A DNA stretch of 64,000 nt, taken from Paenalcaligenes hermetiae. GTDB taxonomy: Bacteria; Pseudomonadota; Gammaproteobacteria; Burkholderiales; Burkholderiaceae_B. The notes beneath the pieces are model-generated. The model ran no database searches. It was not told where the DNA came from and was given only the letters and a program-made list of their open reading frames with translations. The stretch covers positions 62,001-126,000 of the forward strand of contig NZ_BAABKD010000008.1 in NCBI RefSeq assembly GCF_039543645.1, in the 5' to 3' direction. A program made the position numbers and the translations under genes. This document shows, piece by piece, positions 45,751 through 55,604 of the stretch. Within the stretch, counting starts at the first letter, position 1. Each line of letters starts with the position of its first letter.

Positions 45751-46982
45751 TGCACACCGCTTTATCCCCTGAGTTTGCGCATACAGAAATCGGACAACAA
45801 GCCAAAGCCTTAATTGCCAAATGCGTGCATTGTGGTTTTTGCAATGCTACCTGCCCCACTTATCAACTGCTTGGTGACGAGCTTGATGGGCCACGCGGAC
45901 GTATTTATCTGATGAAAGAGATGTTCGAAGGCAAGCCAGTGAGCCGCATCACTCAAGAGCATCTCGATCGCTGCCTAACCTGTCGCGCCTGTGAAACCAC
46001 TTGTCCTTCAGGTGTGGAATATGGACAACTGATTGATTTAGGACGACGCGTCATTAATGAAAAAATTAAGCGTCCTGCATCAGAACAGCTCAAGCGTACA
46101 GCACTAATTGAGTTTATCTCTCGCCCCACCTTATTTAAACAGGTCTACCGCAGCGCACAAAGTGCCAAGCCTTTTCTACCAAAATCCGTGCAAGCTAAGG
46201 TTCAAAGCTCTACACCAAAACCCTACTCGCCGAAAAAGCATGATAGAAAGATGCTTGTCTTACAAGGCTGTGTGCAACCTGCCTTAGCTCCCCAAACCAA
46301 TATCGCCGCAACAAGAGTTTTGGATCACTTAGGTATTGAGCTTATTACTGCCCCCGAAGCAGGATGCTGTGGTGCTATTCGTCAGCACAATGGAGAGTTA
46401 GAACGGGCACAACAACAAGCCAAACAAAACATCGATGCCTGGTGGCCTTATATTGAGCAAGGGGCAGAAAAAATCATCATGACGGCAAGTGGTTGTGGAG
46501 CACAAGTTCAAGACTACGATAAATTACTTGCCGAAGACCCGCTCTATGCCGATAAGGCTAAAACCATTAGCGAGCTGTGCTGTGACCTAAGTGTAGTGGT
46601 TTACGAAGCGGTATTAGCCTCAGAAGTTCCCCATAGCCCTCAGGCCATGCGAGTTGCTGTTCAAGAGCCCTGCACCTACCAGCATGCACTACGCCATAAA
46701 GCGCCACTGCAACACTTGTTACGTCAGCTCGGCTATGAAGTCACCCCAGTTGCAGAAAATCATTTATGCTGCGGCTCTGCTGGCACATATTCGGTTTTCC
46801 AGCCTAAGCTCTCCGCGCAGCTCCGAGAGCGCAAACTACAACATCTTATGGCACACCAGCCCGCAGTCATTGTTACCGCTAATATCGGCTGTCAGCATCA
46901 TCTTCAAGAAACCAGTCCTATTCCTGTCTTGCATTGGATTGAGCTGGTGGATCGGCTTTTTAGCCCAGCACCAGCAGCATAA
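45750..46982 (+). CDS. glcF: Glycolate oxidase iron-sulfur subunit GlcF
   Basis: The 410-residue protein has two 4Fe-4S ferredoxin motifs near the N-terminus (CVHCGFCNATCPTY and CLTCRACETTCPSG) and two CCG domains (EAGCCGAIRQHNGE, ENHLCCGSAGTYS) of the heterodisulfide-reductase type. It passes electrons from the flavin subunits to the quinone pool. It is the last gene of the GntR-glcDEF unit and is followed at once by a strong bidirectional terminator. Confidence 0.95.
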   Translation: MHTALSPEFAHTEIGQQAKALIAKCVHCGFCNATCPTYQLLGDELDGPRGRIYLMKEMFEGKPVSRITQEHLDRCLTCRACETTCPSGVEYGQLIDLGRRVINEKIKRPASEQLKRTALIEFISRPTLFKQVYRSAQSAKPFLPKSVQAKVQSSTPKPYSPKKHDRKMLVLQGCVQPALAPQTNIAATRVLDHLGIELITAPEAGCCGAIRQHNGELERAQQQAKQNIDAWWPYIEQGAEKIIMTASGCGAQVQDYDKLLAEDPLYADKAKTISELCCDLSVVVYEAVLASEVPHSPQAMRVAVQEPCTYQHALRHKAPLQHLLRQLGYEVTPVAENHLCCGSAGTYSVFQPKLSAQLRERKLQHLMAHQPAVIVTANIGCQHHLQETSPIPVLHWIELVDRLFSPAPAA

Positions 46983-46988
46983 CAAAAA

Positions 46989-47004
46989 GGGGGCATATGC
47001 CCCC
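46989..47004. terminator. Bidirectional terminator between glcF and the lactate permease gene
   Basis: A perfect 16-base palindrome, GGGGGCATATGCCCCC, lies between the converging genes, with A-rich sequence on one side and T-rich on the other. Confidence 0.8.
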
Positions 47005-47030
47005 TTATCATTTTACGTTTTTTGCTCCCC

Positions 47031-48788
47031 CTAAGCAGGCATAGGAACAACCGCACGACCTTTGTTCATCGACATGATGAACAAAAACGCGGCTAACCAA
47101 ACCACGGCTGCTACGCCCCATACCATATGACCAGTAATTAAAGCTTGACCGATCAACCCGGCTTGAATCCCGTAAAAAGCCATTGGCAATAAGGTCTTAC
47201 GTACGATTTCCCCTTCGCGGTTCATCATGCCAACAACCGCACCAGCTGCCACCACGTTATGCACGCAAATCATATTGCCCGCCGCTCCACCTACTGCTTG
47301 CAAAGCAACAACAATAGCGGACTGATCAATATTTAAAGCAATCTGCTGGGCAGTGGAAAACTGAAAATAAGAGAACATCATATTACTAACGGTATTGGAG
47401 CCAGCAATAAAAGCGCCTAAAGCCCCTACCCACGGTGAAAAATTCGGCCAAGCTTGACCGGCTACTGCTGCCGCGCTTTGGGCCAAAATTAGCGGCATAC
47501 TATTTAACGACCCATCGGCTGCGGCTGAGTTAATAAAAACCTGAACCATTGGAACAGCTAACAACAACGCTGGCGCAGCACTAATCATCGTGACCACAGA
47601 GTCTTTAACCCCACGACCATATTGCTGCAAAGTCATCCCAAAAATACCAATACACACCAAGGAAACTAAAATCAAAATAAATCCTGGTGAGTAGAAAAAC
47701 TGTGCCGAGCTGGAAATAGAAGTTCCAAAAATATTTGTCAGTTTTAATGTGGCGGCAGGCGAAGTTAAAAAGGCTTTAACGGCTGGAAAAGTGCGTGTCA
47801 CAATCAACAGTGCCACCACGATCACGTAGGGCGAAAAAGCACGGATCACAGAAAAATGACTTGTGCTTTGTGCCTGCTCCATATTTAATGTGCCTAGCCA
47901 AGCGGATTCCCACTGCTCACGAGGGGGAAAATCAAAGGTTTCCTTAGGTAAAAACCACCCTTTTTTAGCCGCTGTAACAGTGAGCACCAAGCCCACCAAC
48001 GCCCCTAACATAGAAGGGAACTCGGGCCCCAACACCACCGCAATCACATAATATGGCACCGTAAATGCCAGGCCAGCGAATAAGGCAAATTTCCATGCTT
48101 TTAAACCCTCGGTAAAAGAGCGATTTGCTCCAAAAAAGCGAGTCAGCAAACCACATAAAATCAATGGAATTGCTACACCTGTGAGTGCATGAATCAGTGC
48201 CACGTTTTCTACAATCTGCTGCAAATACTCCATGGGTTGCATCGGAGAGATTAATGCGGCAACATCGGCTTTGTTATCAATCCCTGAGCGTACCCCTACT
48301 AGCATTGGTGTGCCCACCGCCCCAAAAGAAACCGGAGTAGATTGAATAACTAGCACCGACATGACCGCAGCCATAGCAGGAAAGCCCAAGGCCAGTAATA
48401 ATGGTGCCCCTACTGCAGACGGCGTTCCAAATCCCGATGAACCTTCTATCAGCGACCCAAACAACCAGGCCACAATAATGACCTGTACGCGTCGGTCCGG
48501 CGAAACATCCATAAAGCCCTGACGAATCGCCACCAAAGCACCACTCACTTTCAGTGTGTTAAGTAACAATACGGCACCAAACACAATAAACAACAAGGTA
48601 ATGGCTGTAATCAAACCATTTACTGTTGCTGCCCCCACTACGGCACTTTGGGTGTTCCAGACAAAAATCGCTAATAGGGCGGTTACTACATACGCCACCC
48701 CCATCGATAATTTTGCTGAGCGCCGCATAACAACCATTAATACAAACACCACTAAAATAGGTGCTAAGGCTAATAAGGTATAAAGCAT
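47031..48788 (-). CDS. lctP: L-lactate permease (LctP/LldP family)
   Basis: The 585-residue polytopic protein has at least twelve hydrophobic segments. LctP signatures include [29 protein letters not shown] (cut over residues 111-139), [31 protein letters not shown] and [23 protein letters not shown]. The family imports lactate, and often glycolate, with protons. The gene is divergent from the second FadR-type regulator and converges on glcF, so it sits in the middle of the lactate module. Confidence 0.95.
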   Translation of the reverse strand: MLYTLLALAPILVVFVLMVVMRRSAKLSMGVAYVVTALLAIFVWNTQSAVVGAATVNGLITAITLLFIVFGAVLLLNTLKVSGALVAIRQGFMDVSPDRRVQVIIVAWLFGSLIEGSSGFGTPSAVGAPLLLALGFPAMAAVMSVLVIQSTPVSFGAVGTPMLVGVRSGIDNKADVAALISPMQPMEYLQQIVENVALIHALTGVAIPLILCGLLTRFFGANRSFTEGLKAWKFALFAGLAFTVPYYVIAVVLGPEFPSMLGALVGLVLTVTAAKKGWFLPKETFDFPPREQWESAWLGTLNMEQAQSTSHFSVIRAFSPYVIVVALLIVTRTFPAVKAFLTSPAATLKLTNIFGTSISSSAQFFYSPGFILILVSLVCIGIFGMTLQQYGRGVKDSVVTMISAAPALLLAVPMVQVFINSAAADGSLNSMPLILAQSAAAVAGQAWPNFSPWVGALGAFIAGSNTVSNMMFSYFQFSTAQQIALNIDQSAIVVALQAVGGAAGNMICVHNVVAAGAVVGMMNREGEIVRKTLLPMAFYGIQAGLIGQALITGHMVWGVAAVVWLAAFLFIMSMNKGRAVVPMPA

Positions 48789-48924
48789 CTCAAGGCCCTC
48801 TTAGAATGAGCGAATAATAGGCACTGCTTAAATTCCTATCCATATTACCGGTAGTACCAAATTTCGCTTATTCGCAAAAACCCTGACTTTATTCGCCATT
48901 AATTTCCATTTATCTTTATAATTA

Positions 48925-48943
48925 GACCAAACTGGTCCTACCA
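48925..48943. promoter_or_regulatory. Overlapping FadR-type operators between lactate permease and its regulator
   Basis: GACCA-AAC-TGGTC (48925-48937) overlaps TGGT-CCT-ACCA (48933-48943). Both share the TGGTC half-site. It lies 20 bases before the regulator ATG and in the divergent promoter region of the permease gene, so one site could control both. Confidence 0.65.
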
Positions 48944-48962
48944 CTTGGCTTATTCGTAGGTT

Positions 48963-49736
48963 ATGCAAAATACATTCACTCGCGTTTCTGACAAAATAGC
49001 AGATCAAATCAAACAATTGATCCAAGAGCGGCAATTAACCGTAGGGGATCGCCTGCCCTCTGAGCGAGATTTGGCAGAACTGTTTGATGTCTCACGCTCT
49101 CCGGTCCGTGAGGCCATTCGAGCTCTCAACAGCCAAGGGTTGCTTATTACTAAGCCAGGCGGCGGCACATATGTACAAACCGAAATTATGACCTGGCCCA
49201 CTCAAAGCATTGGGTCGCTCACTACCCTATTAAGCGAGGACCCTCACTATCGATACGATGTGCTCGAAGCTCGACATGCCCTTGAGGTCAGCACGGCTTG
49301 GTATGCTGCGCTACGCGCCACCCCCGAAGACAAACAAAAAATTCAAGCGTGCTTTGATGTCATGATCGAACACCAACAAAATGGTGATACGGCTCAATCT
49401 GCACGCGCTGATGCCCAATTTCATTTAGCAATTGCAGAAGCCTCTCATAATCTTGTGCTACTACAAATTATGCGCGGGCTATTTGATTTGGTTTTTTCGA
49501 CTGTCAAAGAAAACCGCCAAGTCATGTTTAGATTTGATGATGAAAAAAATCGGCTCCATTTAACCAACCAACATCACGCTGTGATGCAAGCCATTTTTGA
49601 TGGGGATGCCAATCAAGCCAAACGCCTCATGAGTCAACATTTAGACTTTGTTCGCGCTGCTATCCGCACCTCTGAAGAAAATGACGCTCGCTTACAGCGT
49701 ATCCATCGGCTTTCTGATATCAGTCCTTTACTATGA
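48963..49736 (+). CDS. lldR: GntR-family regulator, FadR subfamily (LldR-like)
   Basis: The winged helix (about residues 5-72) has [29 protein letters not shown] and PGGGTYV. The FCD domain keeps the ligands Asp150, His154, His204/205 and His226. It is followed by lldD with an ATGA overlap and is divergent from the lactate permease gene, the classical place for LldR. It is a paralogue of the regulator at 42430. TGGT-N3-ACCA operators precede it. Lactate is the probable effector by family and context. The Shine-Dalgarno is weak. Confidence 0.88.
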   Translation: MQNTFTRVSDKIADQIKQLIQERQLTVGDRLPSERDLAELFDVSRSPVREAIRALNSQGLLITKPGGGTYVQTEIMTWPTQSIGSLTTLLSEDPHYRYDVLEARHALEVSTAWYAALRATPEDKQKIQACFDVMIEHQQNGDTAQSARADAQFHLAIAEASHNLVLLQIMRGLFDLVFSTVKENRQVMFRFDDEKNRLHLTNQHHAVMQAIFDGDANQAKRLMSQHLDFVRAAIRTSEENDARLQRIHRLSDISPLL

Positions 49737-50881
49737 TTATTTCTGCCTCCACTGACTACCGTCGTGCCGCTCAAAAACGCTTACCCCCTTTTCTTTTTCA
49801 CTATCTTGACGGGGGGGCCTATGCTGAACACACTCTATTAAAAAATGTGGAAGATTTAGCACAAGTCGCGTTAAAGCAGCGGGTATTGCGAGACATGTCC
49901 ACCCTAGACACAAGCACCACGCTGTTTGGCGAACAGCTACGTATACCCGTTATTCTCGCTCCTGTTGGCTTAACAGGTATGTATGCACGCCGAGGCGAAA
50001 TCCAAGCAGCACAGGCTGCCGACCAATTTGGCATCCCTTTTACCATGTCCAGTGTTTCGGTCTGCCCTATAGAAGAAGTTACCCCACGCATTTCGCGCCC
50101 CATGTGGTTTCAGCTCTATGTGCTTAAAGACCGCGGCTTTATGAAAAATGTGTTAGAGCGTGCCAAAGCCGCTGGCTGCTCTGCCCTTGTCTTTACGGTC
50201 GATATGCCTGTGCCGGGTGCGCGCTACCGCGACGCTCACTCCGGCATGAGCGGCCCTTATGCCAAATGGCGCCGTTACCTACAAGCCTGCTTACACCCGC
50301 GCTGGGCTTGGGATGTGGGGCTGCATGGCAGACCTCACGATTTAGGAAATATTTCGCGCTATCTGGGACAACCCATCGCTTTAGATGACTACATGGGCTG
50401 GCTAGGTGCCAACTTTGACCCCTCTATTTCCTGGCAAGATCTGGAGTGGATTCGTGAATTCTGGGATGGCCCTATGATTATCAAAGGCATACTCGACCCC
50501 GAGGACGCTAAAGACGCCGTTCGCTTTGGAGCCGATGGCATAGTGGTATCCAACCATGGTGGTAGACAGTTAGATGGGGTGTTATCCACCGCTAAAGCCC
50601 TGCCTTATATTGCAGAGGCCATTCAAAACGATATCAAAATTTTGGTGGACTCCGGCGTACGCAATGGACTAGATATTGTGCGGATGCTTGCCCTGGGTGC
50701 GGATGCCGTAATGATTGGCCGTGCTTATATTTATGCTTTAGCTACAGCTGGAGGCAAAGGGGTAAGTCACGTCTTATCCTTGTTAGAAAAAGAGATGCGT
50801 GTAGCCATGACCCTAACCGCTGCTCAACGTATTGCGGATATTGATACAAGCTGCCTCATTTCCTCATTACAGTCGAGTTAG
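49733..50881 (+). CDS. lldD: L-lactate dehydrogenase (quinone/cytochrome type), LldD
   Basis: FMN-dependent alpha-hydroxy-acid dehydrogenase of 382 residues. Motifs are [22 protein letters not shown] near the N-terminus, [21 protein letters not shown], and the active-site stretch [12 protein letters not shown] with the catalytic His. [28 protein letters not shown] binds FMN phosphate. Oxidises L-lactate to pyruvate and donates electrons to the respiratory chain at the inner face of the membrane. Its start overlaps the regulator stop by four bases. Confidence 0.95.
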   Translation: MIISASTDYRRAAQKRLPPFLFHYLDGGAYAEHTLLKNVEDLAQVALKQRVLRDMSTLDTSTTLFGEQLRIPVILAPVGLTGMYARRGEIQAAQAADQFGIPFTMSSVSVCPIEEVTPRISRPMWFQLYVLKDRGFMKNVLERAKAAGCSALVFTVDMPVPGARYRDAHSGMSGPYAKWRRYLQACLHPRWAWDVGLHGRPHDLGNISRYLGQPIALDDYMGWLGANFDPSISWQDLEWIREFWDGPMIIKGILDPEDAKDAVRFGADGIVVSNHGGRQLDGVLSTAKALPYIAEAIQNDIKILVDSGVRNGLDIVRMLALGADAVMIGRAYIYALATAGGKGVSHVLSLLEKEMRVAMTLTAAQRIADIDTSCLISSLQSS

Positions 50882-50979
50882 TTACCGTTACCCGCCATGT
50901 AGCAACCCTGTATTACCCGCTCCTACCCAACCCACGCCATAATCATCGGAATGATTCAACGAATTTTACGGAGTAACTC

Positions 50980-51375
50980 ATGGCCAAATTGATTCATACA
51001 ATGGTTCGCGTTAGCGCTCTTGATCCAGCTATCCAGTTTTACAGCACCGCGTTTAACTTCAAAGAAAAACACCGCTTAGATTTTCCTACTTTTACTTTAG
51101 TTTATTTAGGAAACGATCAAAGCGAAGCCGAGCTTGAACTCACCTTTAATAAAGACCAAACCACCCCCTATGAGCACGGCACAGCCTATGGCCATGTGGC
51201 TTTTTCCGTAGAGGATCTGGAAGCCTGTCACCAACGCTTAAAAAATGCCGGATTTAATCCTGCTGATATTAAGCAGCTCGATATTAACGGTGTCACACAA
51301 GCTCGCTTTTTCTTTATCACCGACCCCGACGGTTACAAAATAGAAGTATTAGAACGCGGTGGCCATTTTAAATAA
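50980..51375 (+). CDS. gloA: Lactoylglutathione lyase (glyoxalase I)
   Basis: The 131-residue VOC-fold enzyme shows the metal ligands expected for GloA: His near the N-terminus (LIHTMVRV), Glu in ELELTFN, His in YGHVAFSV and Glu in YKIEVLERG. It converts the methylglyoxal-glutathione adduct to S-D-lactoylglutathione, the route to D-lactate. That fits its place between lldD and glcDEF-type lactate genes. ACGGAG precedes the ATG. It is 98 bp after lldD and 27 bp before the next gene. Confidence 0.93.
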   Translation: MAKLIHTMVRVSALDPAIQFYSTAFNFKEKHRLDFPTFTLVYLGNDQSEAELELTFNKDQTTPYEHGTAYGHVAFSVEDLEACHQRLKNAGFNPADIKQLDINGVTQARFFFITDPDGYKIEVLERGGHFK

Positions 51376-51402
51376 AAACTCAGTGATTCACCGGAGACAA
51401 CA

Positions 51403-51993
51403 ATGCAAAAAAAACATAATACTATCCACCAATTTCAACACACCTGCCAGCATCGTCGTCAATTTTTAAAAAAATATATTGTTTTAACAGGCGTAATAAG
51501 CTCAGGTAGTTTCTTAGCCTCGATAGCTCCCAGCACAAGCTGGGCACTCGAGGCCCATCATCTCAATAGCTTTCAAGCCCAATCATTATTGTCCATGGCA
51601 AAACGCCTATATCCTCACGAGGGACTTGATGATGCAGTATACGCCATCCTAGTTAAAGATATAGATCAATTATGTAATACCCCCGAAACTAGAAAAGTAG
51701 TTCTAAAGGGGCTTTCGCTTCTGAACTCCCCGCATCCGTTCAATGAGCTTAGTGCTGCAGCACAAGTAGAAAAATTAAACTCAATACAAGAAACTGATTT
51801 TTTTCATAAAGTACGCCAGCAGTGCATTACCTCAATTTACAACCATCCTTTAGCACAAATATATTTTGGATATGAAGGAGAAAGTTGGAGCAAAGGGGGA
51901 TATCTACTAAATGGCTTTAATGATTTAATCTGGCTTGACAACCCACCAGAAGTAGCAAGTCCAATGCCTTTTAAAGAGTACCACTTAAATTAA
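51403..51993 (+). CDS. Gluconate 2-dehydrogenase subunit 3-like protein (Tat signal, gamma subunit)
   Basis: A 196-residue protein with a twin-arginine-type signal: HRRQFLKK at residues 17-24, then a hydrophobic stretch (VLTGVISSGSFLASIAP) and a likely cut after SWA. The remainder fits the Gluconate_2-dh3 family, with a small helical domain and YFGYEGESWSKGGY near the C-terminus. In known three-subunit dehydrogenases this gamma subunit carries the GMC subunit through the Tat pathway. The GMC gene follows after 19 bp. The DNA is visibly AT-richer than the flanking genes. The third, cytochrome c, subunit is not present in the window. Confidence 0.82.
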   Translation: MQKKHNTIHQFQHTCQHRRQFLKKYIVLTGVISSGSFLASIAPSTSWALEAHHLNSFQAQSLLSMAKRLYPHEGLDDAVYAILVKDIDQLCNTPETRKVVLKGLSLLNSPHPFNELSAAAQVEKLNSIQETDFFHKVRQQCITSIYNHPLAQIYFGYEGESWSKGGYLLNGFNDLIWLDNPPEVASPMPFKEYHLN

Positions 51994-52012
51994 TATAACA
52001 AGGAGTGGAGAC

Positions 52013-53587
52013 ATGAATAAAACAAAATTTGATAATAATGATTCCGATGTGGTAGTAATCATTGGCTCAGGAGCAGGCGGTGGTACTCTAGCAAATGAGC
52101 TCTGTCAGCGAGGTATTAAAGTAGTATTGCTAGAGGCGGGCGAGCGCCAAAGCCCTGAAACTTTTATTCAAGATGAGTGGGCATCTTTTGAGCAGCTAGC
52201 ATGGTTAGACAAAAGAACAACGTCTGGCAGCTGGCGTATAGCCAAAGATTTTCCTGATTTACCTGCATGGATCTGTAAAACCGTAGGAGGAACAACAACA
52301 CACTGGGCTGGGGCTTCACTACGATTTCAAGCCCATGAGTTCAAAGCTCTTAGTCATTACGGAAAAATAAAAAACGCTAATTTACTTGATTGGCCTATTA
52401 CGCTAACTGAACTAGAGCCCTACTATGAGCTCGCTGAACATAAAATGGGAGTTACACGTACAAATAGTATTCCTGGCTTACCTGGTAATAATAATTTTAA
52501 AGTTTTCTATAATGGCGCCACACGAATAGGATATAAACAAGTAAGTACGGGACATATGGCTATTAATAGCCGTCCTCGTGATGGTAGAGCCTCCTGTACC
52601 CAACAAGGTTTCTGCTTTCAAGGCTGTAAAATGGGAGCCAAGTGGTCTACTCTTTATACAGAAATTCCTAAAGCAGAAGCTACCGGAAATCTAGATTTAC
52701 GAACCAACTGTCATGCCGCTCGAATCGAACATGATGAGATGGGAAAAGTTAATGCGGTTATTTATTATGATGCGAACGGAAAAGAACAAAGACAAAAAGC
52801 TCGCATTATCTGTGTAGCTGGAAACTCTATTGAAACCCCTCGCTTGCTGCTTCTATCAGAGTCTAGCAAGTATCAAAATGGCTTAGCCAATAGCTCTGAT
52901 CAAGTTGGAAGAAACTACATGCGTCATGTTACAGGCTCTGTTTACGCCGTCTTTGATGAAGACGTTTATATGAACCGAGGTACTATAATGGCCGGTATCG
53001 TACAAGATGAAGCAATAAACAATCCGCAACGTGGATTTGTCGGTGGCTATGAGCTCGAAACTATAAGTCTAGGTTTACCTTTTTATGCTGCATTCTTGAA
53101 TCCTGGCGCTTGGGGCGCTGACTTTGCATTTTTTATGGATAATTATAAAAAAACAGCTGGGTTATGGATAGTTGGTGAAGATATGCCACAACCTACAAAT
53201 CGAATAACCCTTAACCATACAAAAAAAGATCAGTTCGGTTTACCAGTCCCTAACGTGCATTATGATGATCATCCTAATGATATAAGAATGCGAGAACACG
53301 CCTTCAACCAAAGTGTCGCCTTATACGAATCCATCGGAGCCAAACGTACTTTTAAAACTCCACCATATCCCTCAACCCATAACCTAGGAACCTGCCGAAT
53401 GAGCTTAAAGGCAGAGGATGGCGTCTGTAACTCGTACGGTCAAACCCATGATATTGCGAATTTATTTATATCAGATGGCAGCCAATTCACAACTAGCGCT
53501 GCAGAAAATCCAACATTAACAATTGTTGCCCTAGCCATTCGACAAGCTGAATATATTAGCCAACAAATGAAACTTCAATCTATTTAA
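52013..53587 (+). CDS. GMC-family FAD dehydrogenase with 3Fe-4S-type cysteine motif
   Basis: The 524-residue flavoprotein has the dinucleotide motif IIGSGAGGG (about residues 17-24), GGTTTHWAGASLRF and the C-terminal GMC motif with THNLGTCRM and NPTLTIVALAIRQ. A cysteine set, Cys195-x5-Cys201-x3-Cys205 followed by KMGAK, corresponds to the 3Fe-4S site of bacterial FAD-glucose dehydrogenase alpha subunits. It has no signal of its own, consistent with export by the preceding Tat-signal protein. Substrate may be a sugar, sugar acid or polyol; it cannot be told from sequence. AT-rich composition and frequent AGA and ATA codons differ from the neighbours and suggest transfer. AAGGAG precedes the ATG. 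Confidence 0.85.
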   Translation: MNKTKFDNNDSDVVVIIGSGAGGGTLANELCQRGIKVVLLEAGERQSPETFIQDEWASFEQLAWLDKRTTSGSWRIAKDFPDLPAWICKTVGGTTTHWAGASLRFQAHEFKALSHYGKIKNANLLDWPITLTELEPYYELAEHKMGVTRTNSIPGLPGNNNFKVFYNGATRIGYKQVSTGHMAINSRPRDGRASCTQQGFCFQGCKMGAKWSTLYTEIPKAEATGNLDLRTNCHAARIEHDEMGKVNAVIYYDANGKEQRQKARIICVAGNSIETPRLLLLSESSKYQNGLANSSDQVGRNYMRHVTGSVYAVFDEDVYMNRGTIMAGIVQDEAINNPQRGFVGGYELETISLGLPFYAAFLNPGAWGADFAFFMDNYKKTAGLWIVGEDMPQPTNRITLNHTKKDQFGLPVPNVHYDDHPNDIRMREHAFNQSVALYESIGAKRTFKTPPYPSTHNLGTCRMSLKAEDGVCNSYGQTHDIANLFISDGSQFTTSAAENPTLTIVALAIRQAEYISQQMKLQSI

Positions 53588-53649
53588 ATAGATATCGATG
53601 ATATACAAGCCGTATTGGTAAAGCCCATGCGGCTTGATCTAGGAAAGCC

Positions 53650-53982
53650 ATGTGCGAAATATACTCTAAAACCGACCCCATCCTCTACGAATCCAGAAGC
53701 CGCTCGATCCGAATCGATAAGGTTGTCACGAGCATTCGGCTCGAAAACTTATTTTGGGATGTACTCAGTCAGATTGCTGCCGAAGAAAACCTAACAACAA
53801 ATCAGCTCATTGCCACCCTATATAACGAAGTGTATGCACTACAGGGCGAGGTGCCCAATTTTGCGTCCTTTTTACGTGTGAGCTGTATACGCTATTTAGA
53901 ACAGCAACACCCCTCTTTGCTGAAACGTTCTCCGTTAGCCCCTCCTGCGGAGCACCGCTCGAATCATAAAATCACCCATTAA
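53650..53982 (+). CDS. Ribbon-helix-helix domain protein
   Basis: A 110-residue protein with a ribbon-helix-helix domain of the RHH_4 type (about residues 15-90): SRSIRIDKVVTSIRLENLFWDVL, then AAEENLTTNQLIATLYNEV. Relatives of this family occur widely in alphaproteobacteria and betaproteobacteria and are presumed DNA-binding, but the targets are not known. It stands alone between the GMC unit and the converging gltA. An inverted repeat (CAAGCCG...CGGCTTG, 53606-53634 approx.) lies just before it and may end the GMC transcript. Confidence 0.7.
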   Translation: MCEIYSKTDPILYESRSRSIRIDKVVTSIRLENLFWDVLSQIAAEENLTTNQLIATLYNEVYALQGEVPNFASFLRVSCIRYLEQQHPSLLKRSPLAPPAEHRSNHKITH

Positions 53983-53983
53983 A

Positions 53984-54005
53984 AAACCCACCAATTGGTG
54001 GGTTT
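53984..54005. terminator. Bidirectional terminator between the RHH gene and gltA
   Basis: A perfect palindrome of 22 bases with core CCCACCAATTGGTGGG, flanked by A-run and T residues. It serves the converging RHH gene and gltA. Confidence 0.85.
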
Positions 54006-54023
54006 ACTATACATCTAATAATA

Positions 54024-55316
54024 TTAGATATGGCGCTCGGTGTAACCAGTGTAGAGCTGGCGTGGACGACCAATTTTGTAGTTAGGATCAGAAATCATCT
54101 CATCCCACTGTGCAATCCAACCCACCGTACGTGCTAAGGCAAAAATACCGGTAAATAGTTCGGTTGGAATCCCGATTGCACGCTGTACAATACCGGAATA
54201 GAAGTCAACGTTTGGATAGAGTTTACGCTCTACAAAGTAAGGATCCTCGAGAGCAATACGCTCTAGTTCCATAGCAAGTTTAAATAAAGGATCATTCTCT
54301 AGACCTAAAGCCTCGAGTACCTCTTTACATGTTTCTTGCATCAGCTTAGCGCGAGGGTCATAGTTTTTATAGACACGGTGACCAAAACCCATCAAGCGCA
54401 CGCCAGAGGTTTTGTCTTTCACCTTTTCCATGAACTCGCCCACTTTTTCTACCCCGCCGTTGGCTTGAATGTCTTCAAGCATATTCAAGCAAGCTTCGTT
54501 GGCACCACCGTGTGCAGGGCCCCACAAACATGCAATCCCAGCAGAAATCGCCGCATAGGGGTTTGTGCCAGAAGAACCACATAAACGAACGGTAGATGTG
54601 GAAGCGTTCTGCTCATGATCCGCATGCAAAATGAAGATACGGTCTAAAGCGCGCTCAACCACTTCGTTAACCTTGTAATCTTCGCAAGGTGTACCGAACA
54701 TCATTCGCAAGAAGTTGCCTGTGTACGACAAGTCGTTTTTGGGGTACATAAAAGGCTGACCAATGCCATGCTTATAAGCCATTGCTACAAGTGTTGGCAT
54801 TTTGGCGATCAAGCGAATCGCTGAAATGCGACGATGCTCTGGGTTCGTAATATCGGTGGAGTCATGATAGAAAGCAGACATCCCCCCAACCATACCCGTC
54901 AAAATCGCCATGGGGTGAGCATCTGCACGGAATCCGCGCATAAAACTATGCATTTGCTCTTTAACCATGGTGTGCTGCATCACCAAATTATCAAATTCTT
55001 GTTTTTGCTCTGGTGTAGGTAGCTCGCCATTTAAAATCAAGTAGCTAACCTCGAGAAAATCGCAGTTTTTAGCGAGCTCATCGATAGGGTAACCACGATA
55101 AAGCAACTGGCCTTTATCACCATCAATATAGGTAATAGCGGACTCAGTGGATGCCGTTGCCATAAAACCCGGATCATAAGTAAACATACCGGTTTGACCG
55201 TATAGTTTACGGATATCAATCACATCTGGGCCAATGGTTCCTTTATATACAGGAAGCTCTATTGCTGGGGTATCGTCGGAAAACGACAAAGTCGCTTTTT
55301 TATCTGACAGTTCCAT
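54024..55316 (-). CDS. gltA: Citrate synthase (type II, hexameric)
   Basis: Citrate synthase condenses oxaloacetate and acetyl-CoA. The 430-residue protein shows the catalytic residues in [10 protein letters not shown] (His about 268), [14 protein letters not shown] (His about 309) and an Asp in NVDFYSG. The N-terminal beta domain ([18 protein letters not shown]) marks the large NADH-sensitive type. AAGGAAAA precedes the ATG. It follows sdhE by 18 bp and is presumably the end of the gntR-sdhCDAB-sdhE-gltA unit. Confidence 0.97.
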   Translation of the reverse strand: MELSDKKATLSFSDDTPAIELPVYKGTIGPDVIDIRKLYGQTGMFTYDPGFMATASTESAITYIDGDKGQLLYRGYPIDELAKNCDFLEVSYLILNGELPTPEQKQEFDNLVMQHTMVKEQMHSFMRGFRADAHPMAILTGMVGGMSAFYHDSTDITNPEHRRISAIRLIAKMPTLVAMAYKHGIGQPFMYPKNDLSYTGNFLRMMFGTPCEDYKVNEVVERALDRIFILHADHEQNASTSTVRLCGSSGTNPYAAISAGIACLWGPAHGGANEACLNMLEDIQANGGVEKVGEFMEKVKDKTSGVRLMGFGHRVYKNYDPRAKLMQETCKEVLEALGLENDPLFKLAMELERIALEDPYFVERKLYPNVDFYSGIVQRAIGIPTELFTGIFALARTVGWIAQWDEMISDPNYKIGRPRQLYTGYTERHI

Positions 55317-55334
55317 TTTGCTTTTCCTTAAAAA

Positions 55335-55601
55335 TCATAGCGATCGCATAATTGCGACCAAACGATGAATATCGGGGCTGTCGTACTCGCCCTGTGGCTC
55401 AGAACGGGCTAACAACACATCCAAAAGATCATGATCGCCCATTAAAAACAGGCGATCTAAAGCGGCGACGTCAACGTCAGTTAGCTCCGCTTCGTATTTA
55501 TCTAAAAACCGCGTGATAATTAAGTCGTTTTCTAGTAAGCCTCGGCGTGCGCGCCAACGCAAGCGCGCACGTTCTAACTGCGTTAACGTTCTCATTTCCA
55601 A
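55335..55601 (-). CDS. sdhE: Succinate dehydrogenase assembly factor SdhE
   Basis: SdhE (CptB/YgfY) promotes covalent FAD attachment to SdhA. The 88-residue protein has LRWRARRGLLENDLIITRFL with the conserved RGxxE motif (RRGLLEND, about residues 18-25), the surface that contacts SdhA. It lies between sdhB (3 bp away) and gltA, as in many betaproteobacteria. Confidence 0.94.
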   Translation of the reverse strand: MEMRTLTQLERARLRWRARRGLLENDLIITRFLDKYEAELTDVDVAALDRLFLMGDHDLLDVLLARSEPQGEYDSPDIHRLVAIMRSL

Positions 55602-55604
55602 CCT

